Positions 22,957-34,790 of a stretch of 64,000 bases of DNA are shown here, piece by piece (position 1 is the first letter of the stretch; each line of letters opens with the position of its first letter). This DNA is from Brasenia schreberi. Taxonomy: Eukaryota > Streptophyta > Magnoliopsida > Nymphaeales > Cabombaceae. The notes beneath the pieces were generated by a model. The model searched no databases. It was not told the origin of the DNA and saw only the letters and a list, made by a program, of their open reading frames with translations. The translations under genes were made by a program, and so were the position numbers. Location of the stretch: positions 124,001 to 188,000 of the forward strand of contig JAYKKT010000041.1 in NCBI GenBank assembly GCA_036023115.1, read 5' to 3'.

Positions 22957-25660
22957 GTTCTGGGGGCACCAAAGGTCTGGAAAAGTTGTTGTAAGGTTAG
23001 ACCGAAACCAGATTAACTCATGAACATTGCAACCCAAATAAGGGACATCATGTTTGTGATTAGTGTATAAATTTATTTCTATTTTAGTGTGACTAACATA
23101 CTAAAAGTTAAAGCTGCAGTTTCTTTAGGGGGCTGTGACAAGTTAGAGTTAGTCGCAAATAGCACTCAGAGCGCGTTAGTTTACTTGATGAGGGGACTCA
23201 ACATACATGAGTGCTAATGTGAAACATTTAACCTTTATTAAACCACCATACTCTCTCCGTAACAATCCTCTTAGAAGTTGAATTTGCCCCCTTCCAAAGA
23301 TTTATACATTGCAGCTCCATGTACTTTCTAACACATCAGACCCATTTGAATCTTCTCCAGTTGTCAATTTTCAAAAGCAGATTTTGTGATAACAATACCA
23401 CACACAGGTTCCTTCATATGTCCATACATACATATATGTACATTCATACATATCTATACATGTACATACATATGTATGTATATCTATACATGTATGTGCA
23501 TATATACATATATCTATACATGTATATACATATACACATATATGTGTATCTTTACATGTATATATATATATGTACATGTATATACATATACATATATACA
23601 TATATATATTTAGTGGGAGAGAGAGACTATAGTCCATGCACACACTCACCCATCTAAAATTTCATTAAAGATCTCAACCATTTAATTGTTAAGATCAATA
23701 GTTGAGATTTTTAAATTAAAAAGCAAAATAGTATTAGGTACATTGAACACGTGCAAAAAGTACAAGATACTTTCTGATTTTTTAAATTTAAATTTTAACT
23801 GCTGATCTCACTCATCAAATGGATGGAGTGTAAGCATTTATCAAGTTCTCTATATATACATATATAATATATATATACACACGTTACAATGAAACGCTGA
23901 AGTCAGGTATGCACTTCTGAGGTGTTGAACTCACAACCTCCTACTTGTGAGTTGAGTCCCCTAACAAGGCGAGCTGTTGCTCTGAGTGCAGATATATATT
24001 GCGTGTTGCTACTGCAGTTAAACTGATCACCTCGATAATTTAACACATTCGCTGGGTTTCCAATTCCACAGAATATTGCAAGACATGAATTTTGTTAATC
24101 CTACTAGCAAAGATGTAAGGTGCTCATGCAATAGGTTTCAGACTCTATGGCGTGGGTATCCATAGCCTTATCAGCAGTGGGGGATCCAGAAACTTGTTTG
24201 AGGGAACGGGCTTTAAAAGTTTTCAAAACTTTTTTGAAATTTTAATATAAAATATAAATTTTCAGAATTTTGAATGTTAAAAGAAGAGGCTGCGTGTTCC
24301 TCCACCATTTCCTCTTTGGCAGAACAAGCCATCGTCTTTGATTTGTGCACGTTATTACATGTGCAATCATGCACACAGATCCACTAAAGGCACTGTTATT
24401 TGTACCAAGTTGTCACAGATTCTCCACTTAAAGCTGTAATCTCTTTCTATCATTGCATCAGACCCACAAAACTTAGTGTACCCATGTTTCATATGGTCAA
24501 CCAGCTGGTTGCTGGTGATGGAATCCTATAAAGCTCTCTTCCAATTAAGACAGATAGACCACTCTGCGATCACTCTTCTACTTATATTCTTCTTCTTTAT
24601 GGTCCATTCTTCTCGCCAAACATGTCTGGCCAGGCCTCCTAGCCTCAGACCTCCTGTTTCATATATTTCATCAATGAGGACAGTCGTGAACTTGAGGTTG
24701 AAGCCAACAGCTAATGGAAGTGATAGACTAGTGCAGAACTCGTCTTAAGGCAAAGAAAAAATGACCTATTGCTTTTCTGTTGATGATAATCATTGATCCT
24801 CTCTTGGGAGTTTGATTTTGTTCAGTTAGGATTCTGAATGAATGATAAATGTATGGGACAAGCCACTGATTTGATGATCTTTCCCGCTAGATCTCTGTAA
24901 CTTTCTTCATGGGGCTTTCTTCTGATGTCTGTCATAGTCTTCCTAACTAAGCAGTAACTTTAAATTTGATTTGGGGGATCGATCATTCAGATCTCCAACT
25001 TCGAATGAATTATCGGCCAACGGCGGCATGAATTTCCTCATCCTTCCCAAGTACACAGTAAGTACTTCAAATATGAATCTGAAATATTTTGACTGGTGGT
25101 AATGCTACTCGACTCTTGCAGAAAAACAAGCGCTGATTACATCAAGAATCGATGAACCCCAAATAGTCTCGTCATATGACATAAGATTACATAGACACGA
25201 CTGGTTGGGAACCCGACTGGCCGTTACAACCAAAACCAAACTGGTTCCAATTCCACCTTCCGTGGAACCGAGACTGGAGGTTTGGCCATTTTTCTTAATA
25301 TTTTTATCCACGTTTGTATGGTTTGGAGCTCAAACCGGAACCACCGGGTGCATGTTCCTGGTTCCGGAAGAACCGGAACAGGTCATGTCTATTGATTACA
25401 CTTCGGAGCTCATTCAATAAACTGCTTTCGTAGCCTGCAACCTGAAGCGAAAGCCGAAGAAGTCATCTATACAGAAGTCTCAATTTTTTGGAATTTCATG
25501 TGGAATGTCTCACCTGAATTACATCAAACTGAACTCCTCACCTGAAGAGATCCTCAAGGAATATCACCGTATAGAAGTGCTTTTGGGGTAGGATGTTGTG
25601 TAGAATTACCTTATTATACCAAAGGGGAGACCCCTACTCACCATATCTACACACATACAT
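22957..25660. other. Intergenic with a TACA/TATG microsatellite
   Basis: The main structure is a long imperfect (TACATA)n/(TATGTA)n tract at about 23415-23612. It reads open in several frames on both strands and explains the Tyr/Ile/Cys-rich frames there. (GA)n follows at 23616-23625. The segment 23640-23850 has inverted similarity between its ends (CACTC.CCCATC against GATGGAGTG) and may be an old MITE. At 25195-25390 the sequence is rich in GGTTCCGGTT/AACCGG motifs, as at 31540-31940. No gene is recognised. Confidence 0.45.
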
Positions 25661-25666
25661 ACAACA

Positions 25667-26600
25667 ACAACAACAACTAAGCCTTTTCCCATACTAGACG
25701 GGGTCGGCTACATGAATTCTTTGTTTGCACATATCCCTATCTTGTGCCATGTTACCAGTTAACTCATAATAAGCTAGATCGTTCTTTATTGTTTCTTTCC
25801 AACACTTTTGTGGTCGTCCTCTACCTCTTCTAATACTTTTCAAATTTAGTTTTTCTAACCTTCTTAAAGGTTCTTCTTTTGATCTTCTTTCTATATGTCC
25901 AAACCATCTTAAACTATCTTCTCTCCTTTTATCCTCTATTGGTGTCACTACTTTGTTTCTAATAACCTCATTATGTATACGGTCTTTTCTTGTATTACCA
26001 CTCATCCATCTCAACATCTTCATTTCTGTCACAGACATCTTTTGTACATGATGATGATTAACTGCCCAACACTCAGAACCATAAAACATGGCAGGCCTAA
26101 TTGCTGCTCTATAATATTTACCTTTTAATTTTAATGGTATCTTTTTATCACAAAGAATACCTCATGCTCTCCTCTATTTTAACCAACCAGCATTAATTCT
26201 ATGCATAACATCTCCATCAATTCTTCCATCACTCTGAAAAATTGACCCTAGGTATTTAAAACTTTCCTTTTGGAGAATGCAATGTGTGCCAATTTTAATT
26301 TCTATGTCCTCTGAAGTAACTAAATGATCAAACTTACATTCCATATATTCTGTCTTTGTTCTACTAAGTCGGAGGCCTTTGCTTTCTAATGTTTGTCTCC
26401 ATAGTTCCAATTTTCTATTAACTTTTTTCTTAGACCCCTCCACTAATACAATGTCATCTCCAAATAACATACACCAAGGTACTTCATCTTGAATATGTTT
26501 TGTTAACTCATCCATCACCATTATAAATAAGTATGGGCTTAAAGTTGATCCTTGATGTAACCAAATAACATACACCAAGGTACTTCATCTTAAATATGTA
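25667..26600 (-). mobile_element. RTE LINE, 5'-truncated with a duplicated 5' end
   Basis: Minus-strand copy with (CAA)n at its 3' terminus (25663-25676), then AAGCCTTTTCCCATACTAGA. The frames 26578-26174 and 26089-25694 cover the end of RT ([10 protein letters not shown], then LFGDDIVLVEG, an A-to-G change in the usual FADD box) through the C-terminal domain, with a frameshift between them. At the 5' junction, AAATAACATACACCAAGGTA through TTCATCTT appears at 26462-26489 and again at 26562-26589. The element therefore begins with a short copy of its own internal sequence, fused after TGATGTAACC. Confidence 0.88.
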
Positions 26601-29600
26601 TATGTACATATCCATGTATTTTGTGTGCATATGCAGAATTTATACACACGCGCGCGTAAAGACGAGGATTCAGTTTGGGGCACTGACGAGGCTTGTTCTT
26701 CCTCTCTAGTGATTTAAGTTGGTGACTAAGATTTGACCCTCAATAAACAAGCAGACGGCCCTACTAGGAATAATGTGTACGGAGGAGAGGGAGAAGGCCA
26801 AGGGCTCCATGGTCTGGCAGGTAAAGGCAATTCACCGACAAGATGAATAGCTTCTTGACGACAACCATCATCAAATCAAAGTTCTATTACGAATTGAAGT
26901 TGGGCACACAACAACATCACGCGACTGCGATTCAAAATACGTCCGGCGCATCTTTCTCATCTTGATGGTTTTTCACGTAATCTCTATGTTGAACTCCAGA
27001 CACCTTTTGTTGATCGCGTATGAATGGCATTACTTGCCCTTACTTCGGTGAGCTTTCTGGGTAGCCGGCATGATCGAATCTTTCTGAGAATGGAGATCAA
27101 TTCATTCATATGTGGCCTTGAAGGTTACCTCCGGCACCGGAAGATCTCCCTTGTAAATGTTGGGGATGCTAATCATTTAGATTCATTCTCTGATCGGACT
27201 CTATTGGTTCTGATTAACTGACTCAGATTCAGTATGGAGGGTTATGGCCAAGAATCAAATTCCGTATCTGCTGTCCAAATTCAAGTTGGGATTGTATACC
27301 ATTGGAATGGATAATCTGAATAGGATTACACTATTCTCATATAAACTGTAACTAACCAATTATGTTCAGTATCCGAGGATATGTGACCTGCTCCGAATTC
27401 ATATATGCAGAATTCAAATAAGCTGCTTTGCGTAATGCTGGTTTCCAGCCCGAAAATGAACTTTTGGCACCCGTATTAAATGGTTTGGGAATTGATTCTC
27501 ACTCTCTCTCTTTCTGTGTGCGTGTGTATACACACGCACATATCTGGTGGACAAAACTCAGGGGAAAAAGCCCATCCAGACCGTAGTGGCATTGGATAAG
27601 TACTGAGAGCAAGCACCAACAAAGATATAACTTATATTCTTGAGACTGCATTTATATTTGATTGAGCTCCACTTGCCTCATCTTTCAACTCTCATGTTTG
27701 GGTTCAATTAAAATACTTAGCTTAAACTCTCAGTGGTTCAAAGTCTCTATTCAGATTCCACTCTTTCGGGTGGAGTTACCTGCATTCCTTAAGGACGAGA
27801 ATTGTAGGAACTATACATCGATTCAAGAACCTCCAAGAATCCAGCAGAATGAAAAAGACGAACTCATTGGTCCATGTAATGGGAGAAAGCATTCCTGACA
27901 GTTGATTAGCATCGAGGTTTTTAATATGAAGTGAATTCTTGATCATGAACCTGATGTATCCTTAATGTTCAGCTGTTTGATTGCACTCATCAGTATGAAC
28001 TGTTCCTAATGCCACGGGCTTTCTGTGGATGAAGATTGAAGCCACTTGACATATGACCAAACATATAATTAGTTGGCACCCACAGCATTAGCTCACTGTT
28101 AGAGCTCTCTGATGCCCACTTGCATCCGTATGTTTGATACTTAATTCGTTTGCTTCCAGTACAAAAGGATTTATATTCTGACTAGATTAAAGTTTTAATT
28201 ACTTGGTTCTTAGCTGAGCAGCTTCTTAGTTTAACAGGATACCTAACGAATCTTGTCATGTTAGTTCAAGAAGATTAATTTAATTATTAGGATGGATATA
28301 CTTTTTGGATTCAATTAAATAGAAATCAAACAAAGTGATCTGAATAGAAGCGACTGTATTTTCTTCTTATACGGCATTTTGCTGTGCATGGTATTCCATT
28401 AATTTAATTAGGGGTTTTCCAAATTAATAAACCTCCTCCCTTATTGGCCATTGCCAACTAAGTTCCTCCCTTAAGTATTGACTGGAAAATACACATCTTT
28501 GAAAAAACAAGTTGGAGAAATCCACCCCTTTGTTTGGTAATCGATTTACCAACTAAATATAGTTATTTAATTCACAAAGCACTCTTTTATCTATAAAATT
28601 TGACCTTGAACCATCCCGTTGATGTGTGCAGGCAGGCAGCATCGACAGTTGGAATTTTTGATAACATTTATCAGGATACTTCATTACCTTTTAGGATCAC
28701 TTTTTCCAATTTAATGACAACGTAGGGTTCTTTTTGCCTTCATTTTGGTTAATTGGGGATGCTACTGCAATTCCAGGTATCGAACTCATAACCTTTAAAT
28801 TCTGACTCTACCCCTTAGCCAGGTTATCTAGCTAATGCTGTTTGTGCAACGTAGGAGTTCTTCGCTAATACCATAAAGAGAGGTTGATTTCTTTTCTGCT
28901 AACAATTCTCATTCAAACAAGTGCCCAAAAGAATTTGGTTTGATTTTCTGCAATACTTGTACAAGTTTCTACTTATATGATATGAAGAACATAAATCATA
29001 AATAGATCAATAAACACAAACATTTAATTGGACTGCGCCCTTTTCTATCTGCTCATTAATATCTTAATTGGACTGCAGGAATCTTCGTTTCCCTTTATAT
29101 TGGGCAATAATAATCTCTCTCTCTCTCCCATCTAAATAATGAACAATGGTATACGCAAAAGTCAGAAAAGAAACAAATCTAACCCTATATAGGAAAGTGA
29201 TATGATAGCAATCTCACCAAAACAAAACGGACAGTATTGACATGCATATCAGGGATCGATTTGGTATGCAGCACACCTAAATATTGGCAATGATGCCTCT
29301 GTTACAACTCGATTCATTTATTAAAATATGAGTAGGCCCTACATGTTGGAGAAACATTAGAAGGCCTCCATTGAATTCATCACATCAACGTTATTAATGG
29401 TTGAGGGACCGGATCACATCACTGTCATAACGCAAATTACGTCTCTCGGTGCCTCCCCAACAAAAGAACAAAACAGTATCACGAGCAGGAACCTGACAAA
29501 CCTCACCTCTTCACCCACACTGAGGTACAATATATCCACAACTGATACCACGCTGTATAAACAACCCACTGCATTGGCTGAGAACCAGGCATTGATTTCA

Positions 29601-29675
29601 GATCTTGCAGAGAATACCAACCACCACGTTTTCATCGGCCGTCGCCGGTGTTGGTGGTTCAAGAAAGCAGCAACC
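26601..29675. other. Intergenic, upstream of the PLA2 gene
   Basis: No gene recognised. There is a CA/GT/CG patch at 26645-26658, mixed TC and GT runs at 27498-27540 and (TC)n at 29111-29127. A segment near 28770-28840 (CAGGTATCGAACTCATAACC) looks like an opposite-strand SINE B box. The frame at 29397-29675 upstream of and in phase with the PLA2 start has no resemblance to a protein family and is more likely leader sequence. Confidence 0.4.
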
Positions 29676-30955
29676 ATGGAAGAATGCAGGTTTGCTCTTC
29701 TCGTCTTGGTATTCGTCGTATCGCCTCTTTTGCTGAACCCAGCTCAAGGTCTCAATATCGGCGTTCAACACACAGCCCTGCAACTCTCTTCACACTCGGT
29801 GAGTGCAAAACCATGAATCCAGTCATCTCCACAAGGTTTATTTCACGTTTGGACTCTGCAACTCGGTTTGGTAAAGTTCATCAGGCCATTTAAGCCGACC
29901 TGGAGTCCTGAAACAATGATAATAACAATAGTGAAAAAGAAAGGGAAAGTGTATTCTTTTCTGGTGTTGAATCTCTCGGGTTTTAATCCGCTTACTCCTT
30001 TTGGTCTCATTCTCTTTTATTTTTTCTAGCACTCGTCATGTAGCAAGACGTGCGAATCGGAGTTCTGCTTAGGTATTATGCTGCTTCTCTTCTCTGTTTT
30101 CCGTTCATATTTCTTTCCTTGCTTATTAAGAGGGTTTTGTTACATTGGTGTCCCATTACATGTGTTGGGCAGTGCCTCCATTTCTAAGGTATGGAAAGTA
30201 TTGCGGACTTCTATACACTGGCTGTCCTGGAGAGCCTCCATGTGATGGCCTCGATGCTTGCTGCCAGAAACATGATGCTTGCATCCAGGCAAAGAAGAGT
30301 ATGCCAGTTCTCCCTTTCAAAATCTTACACACCTAATCTCAAATTTTCTTTTCTATTTATTGGTTACTGATTTATTGGCATGTGAAACCAGACTACGGAT
30401 CCTTGCAACAAGTTTGGTGAAAAGCCATTATAGAACGATTCTTTCTCATATATTGATCGCTCATGGGCATTGGGCAGGACCTAGTACTCTTAATAGAACC
30501 CATCTGATCAACTCCCCTCCCTTGTAGGGGTTCGAATCCCCACGGCTGAGGATAGTTCATATGGACTGGATGAGTTCATGTTCTGCTAATTAAGGGCATA
30601 TTTTCTTCGAAATAACCTGTTTAAAAGTTTGGTGTCTCGGGATAAAAATCAGAACAAAAGCAAGCTGCATATTATGCGTCCTTATCTTACTGAAAATCTT
30701 ATTGTATTTGCGCTATCTTGACATGGTGTTATCTTACTGCAATGTATGTTGTATTTGTATGGTTGTGCAATATTAACAGGCTATCTTGACATGGGCTGCA
30801 ATGAGGTTCTGCTTAAATGCATGGAAAGGTTCCGCAAGTCCGGGACCAAAACCTTCAATGGCAACACATGCCGTCCAGCAGAAGTTATTGATATCATATA
30901 TGCAGTAATAGAAGCAGCCTTGGTTGCTGGGGGTATAATACATCACCACCACTAA
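29676..30955 (+). CDS. PLA2: Secretory phospholipase A2, four exons, intact
   Basis: This enzyme hydrolyses the sn-2 acyl bond of phospholipids, giving lysophospholipid and free fatty acid, in the secretory pathway or apoplast. Exons 29676-29798, 30030-30072, 30173-30298 and 30780-30955 have GT..AG borders and join in frame to 155 residues plus a stop. Residues 1-25 form a signal peptide (LLVLVFVVSPLLLNPAQG), followed by LNIGVQ as in plant PLA2-alpha. The Ca2+ loop YGKYCGLLYTGCPG and the catalytic motif DACCQKHDAC with its His-Asp pair are intact. By my count the mature protein has twelve cysteines, as in the family. The C-terminal helix ends VIEAALVAGGIIHHHH, where other members end in short basic or KxEL-type tails. 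Length fits the family (about 140-155). The start chosen is the first ATG that gives a signal peptide directly before the conserved LNIGVQ. Confidence 0.93.
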
Positions 30956-32160
30956 TGTTGTGGAGAGAGGGAGAGAGGTATTCAAATGTATTAGCTCTAA
31001 TGTCCTTTATATTTTTTGCATTAACGTTGTTGAGTCACAATCCTATTGACAAATGACAACAGGCTTCCAGTTGAAGACTGCCCTCTTGTATGTAAAATGA
31101 TGTCAAGCGTGAAATAATAAGTTTGTGTTCAGATTGCTTCATATCTTAAACGTAACACGCACATCTAATAAATTATCTATTATTGGTAGTGACCAATTAA
31201 AACTGGAGAATGAATGGCATCATCTTCTTAGTTCTGACGCGGCTAACGCTAAATTATGAAGCACGTTTTACTTGATAAGTGGTGGATCTTATGGTACTGG
31301 AAAATCTCACTTTTCACAAGTTTGGATCCAAATCCATCAGTTGTACACCTACCTAAATCGTTGTTTTGGCAAACTATCTCTCTATAATGATATTTTAGAA
31401 AGAACCAAGACTGCTTCCAACCCAGACCATTAATTAGGATGATTAATATGAAATTCCCATTCTTTGCTTTGCAGCTACTCGATTTGAGGTAGTATGAAGC
31501 ACTACAACAAACCGTAAGTACAGTGACATCTCCGCTTCCAGGTAAACCAGAATCGGCGGTTTCAAACTGCTGGTTCCGGTTTGCCAAGCCACCACGGGGG
31601 TGTTTCTGGTTTCAGAACCACCGGTTTGGGGGCGGTTACTGCTGAAGCAGTTTAAAAATTGTTTTTTTAAAACTATACCCTATGTGAGTCGAACTCCTCC
31701 ATCAACTACTAGGGAACGCCATGTTGTTGAGTTACCGATCGGTTTTGTGATAATTAGTTTTTGAAAAAATATTTAAACCATATTCGGCGGTAGTTTGGAA
31801 CCGTCAGTTCATGAATCGTAACCGAACTGAGTCGCCAGTTCCAGTTCTGGTCCAATTCATTGTTACAGTTATCGCCGGTTTCGCCAATAGTGAGATTCTG
31901 GTTCGAATATCCGGGCCGGTTCTGAACCGACCATGTTTATGCCTCATCCATTGTTGTGTGTACTCACCCGATTCTGAACTTATTTATATGGGCGCCGGAG
32001 AAAACTCTGCTGGTGATCGCCATGATCGTCGCTACAGACAGACCATGCACATTTTATTGTAGTGAAGAGTGGAAGATCATGGAACTCTTATATCTTGTTC
32101 CCAATATGTTAAGCAAGAGGAGATACATTAATACCATTTGCTAGCCGAGTTCTTTTCCAA
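30956..32160. other. PLA2 3' region and intergenic
   Basis: The 3' UTR probably follows the stop, with AATAAT/AATAAA-like signals near 31113-31120 and 31165. The block at 31540-31940 is dense in CCGGTT/AACCGG motifs and has no coding. It resembles 25195-25390, suggesting a dispersed repeat. No gene recognised. Confidence 0.4.
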
Positions 32161-32228
32161 ACTGGCATGCTATAGTTGAAGGTCATGAGTTCGATCCTTC
32201 AACCCCACGCAATTGTACCCAGCAGAAA
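32161..32228 (+). repeat. SINE-like B-box remnant
   Basis: GAAGGTCATGAGTTCGATCC followed by TTCAACCCCACGCAATTGTA matches the pol III B box and post-B-box region of the repeat at 32480-32580. The A-box half is weak. No boundary is visible. Confidence 0.35.
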
Positions 32229-32479
32229 GGAATTTTTGGGACATGAGAAACCTCACATCGTGGCCAGAAGCTTTCAAATGTTAGTCTTATAGACCAAACC
32301 CATGTGATATCCATCCAATTAAGAACTAATAAAATATCGTCTGTACTAAAGGGGATATTGATTTGTTTGTTGGTGTAATTAAGAGCTAATAAAATATAGT
32401 TTCCATTTAAAACATTTATTTGCCTCAAAAATAGAAGGAAAATGGTGTCCCGTGTGCTCGAACAAAATGTGTGAACAAT

Positions 32480-32580
32480 GCACAACGAGCAATAGCTCAC
32501 GTGGCTACGCGGACGACTCATAAGTCGAAGGTCATGAGTTCGACACTTGGGATGCACCTGGCTTTGGCCTCCACGTCATA
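32480..32580 (+). repeat. tRNA-derived SINE-like element
   Basis: The order is: AGCAATAGCTCACGTGGCTA (A-box-like), AAGGTCATGAGTTCGACACT (B-box-like, about 40 bases downstream) and GGATGCACCTGGCTTTGGCC, ending TCCACGTCATACAAAA. The last part parallels GCATACTTGGCTCCAGCCCT in the block at 35262-35370. This shared layout in several places is the main evidence for a SINE family. Confidence 0.45.
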
Positions 32581-32895
32581 CAAAACGAACAAATTGTATA
32601 AACAATCGTCAATGAGTTAACCCGTTTATATGAATGATCAATTCTTTACTAAAACCAACAATCCATGAAATTTATTAACAGGAGAGAGGTTGTGAGTTCT
32701 CGTGGGCAAGTATCCGTTGAACATCCTTCTACACTCCAACGTTGTTTCTTCATCGTCCTTTATCCGTGACCCCCCCACCCCCCTCTCTCTCTCTCTGTGC
32801 GTGTGTGTGACAACTCCTCATGCAAACTTGAATGCATCATCGTCGTCTTTCTCATTGCTGTTCCTGTCGAAGATAAAATGAAATCCGTCAAAAAA

Positions 32896-34790
32896 ATGGC
32901 GAGGGCGACCAATCGCAGAGCGTTGAGAGATCTTGGGAATCTTATAGATGATATTCCAAATAGATAATCAAGACCTCAAAAAACTCAGCAATTTCCTCAC
33001 CAGTATGTATAGGGCTATATGCCATTTCTTTTCTATGGTTCTTTCTCTTGGCTCTTAATATGGGCGAAAACCCTTGAACAGAAATCAGGCTAAAAGTTTC
33101 ATCCCTCTTCATCGACCCATTACACGGTGACTACGAATTCTTTAATTGCTGCATAAATTCAAATTATTCGAATAATTTGACGGTTCAGTAACAGGCTTTG
33201 CCCTTCACATGAACGCAGAAAATACGGTGCTAATCTTGTCAAAAGCCAATCAGTACCTCAGGTTTCCGTTGTTTCTGTGATGCCATTTCTCATGTCTATT
33301 TTCTTGATGGTTTTTTATTTCCTGCTTAACTCTGCTAGCTTTGAGGATCAGGCTTCTTAAAATACGGGCAAAGAAAACGATGGGAATTCCCAATGGAGAT
33401 CCAAACAGATTGAAGTGCCTACGGACTACTAATCGGCTAAAACGTCACCACCCATGTTGGAGATCGTATGCTGCTCTCCACCCCTGCTTTTTATTTTCCT
33501 CGCTTCTCTTCTTCCCCTGCAAGGCCTCATATGAGATAAATCTCAACTTCAGGATTCGTGTGAAATTGAAATGGAAGAGACAGTCACCAATACCAAACAT
33601 TGAAAAGGGTGATGCTGGTAACCCCTTGGCTGTGGTTGAATACGTTGAAGATATATACGACCAATATCGAAAAACTGAGGTGTGGTATGGTCCATTAAGA
33701 ATCAAACATCGAATTGACTTGAGATGAACTCTCGTATCTAGTTGAGTTCTCTGGTTGTCGTTCAGATCATGAGCAAAACAGACTGATATAAATCATCGAA
33801 TGAGAGCTATATTGGTCGATTGGTTGATTGAGGTGAGAATTTCTGTTCCTTCTTCCTGGTTAGGTATGCACTGCGATTCTTATAATGGAGAATTGATGGT
33901 AATGTTCCTGTTTCTCATCTTAGGTACACCACAAATTTGATTTGATGCACTAAACTCTGTTCTTGACCATTAATCTGATAGACAGACATCTATCCGTTCA
34001 GAATGTAGTAAGAAAATCCCTTCAACTAGTTGGCATCACCGGGATGCGCCTTGCATGCAAGTATGAGGAAGTTTACGTTCCTGCTCTAGAAGATTTTTTG
34101 ATCATCTGTGACAGAGCTTATACTCGACAAGATGTCTTGAAGATGGCAAGCGAAATTGACGGTAATTTTCACTGCTTCATAACTTGTCATCTAGAGACCG
34201 TTATGGATACTGTAGGAGAAATCAATGTTGAACGCTTTACAGTTCAGCATCAGTCCCAACCCCTTGTCTTTATGAAGAGGTGCCTCAAGGCGGCGGAATC
34301 TGACACTAAGGTAGTGTGTGTGTGTCTGCGCGCATGTCTGTATCTAATCTTTTCTATTCAAACCATTGCGCAGCTGGAAAAGTTGACATTTTTTTTATTA
34401 GAGTTGTGTATGGTGGACTACCGGATGCTGAAGTATCCACCATCGTTGCTGGCTGCTGCCGTGGTGTACACTGGACGCTGCCTATTGAATCAATCACCAT
34501 TGTGGAACAAGACCCTCAACGTTCATTCTACCTATTCTGAAGAGCAACTTCAGTGAGCTTCTGTACCCTAGATTCCAATTTATATCAAATGTTGACGAAC
34601 CAGACGATAGATTACACATTGTTCTTCTCTTTTCTTGCAGGGAATGTGTAGTATTGATTGATCCAGGAGATACACCAATATGCAGGCACGGGGAAGTTAA
34701 CATCAGTGCACAGGAAATACTCAATAAGTTCAGTTGTGTTCCAAAACTCCTCAATCCTGCACAACATTCATATCCTGCACAACATTCATA
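32896..34790 (+). pseudogene. CYCB2: B-type cyclin (CYCB2-like) pseudogene, introns retained
   Basis: B-type cyclins activate CDKs at G2/M. Collinear fragments of a cyclin B2 gene are present: MARATNRRALRDLGNLI (32896-32946); GNPLAVVEYVEDIYDQYRKT (near 33616-33675); INHRMRAILVDWLIE ending at a GTGAG donor (about 33787-33831); VHHKFDLMH from 33924; INLIDRHLSVQNVVRKSLQL and KYEEVYVPALEDFLIICDRA (to about 34143); KRCLKAAESDTK (34275-34310); KLTFFLLELCMVDYRMLKYP and LLAAAVVYTGRCLLN (34379-34490); and GTGKLTSVHRKYS near 34688-34726. The first fragment runs into a stop after about 23 codons. The conserved HETLF reads H-stop-TLF at 33951-33953. The helices between DVLKM and KRCLK are replaced or frameshifted, and the last exon is split between frames. 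Retained introns show this is a decayed gene copy, not a processed one. Confidence 0.9.

Noticed and set aside
23319..23657. Overlapping open frames of about 75-112 codons on both strands rich in Tyr, Ile, Cys and Met
   Set aside because: They are the translation of a (TACATA)n/(TATGTA)n microsatellite. Open frames on both strands are expected from its composition.
29397..29675. In-phase upstream extension of the PLA2 reading frame (93 codons)
   Set aside because: It has no family similarity, and it would bury the signal peptide. The ATG at 29676 gives the normal secretory N-terminus.
33341..33727. A 128-codon frame that could be taken as a separate gene
   Set aside because: Its last third matches the cyclin B segment NPLAVVEYVEDIYDQYRKT; the rest is cyclin relic and intron in the wrong frame.
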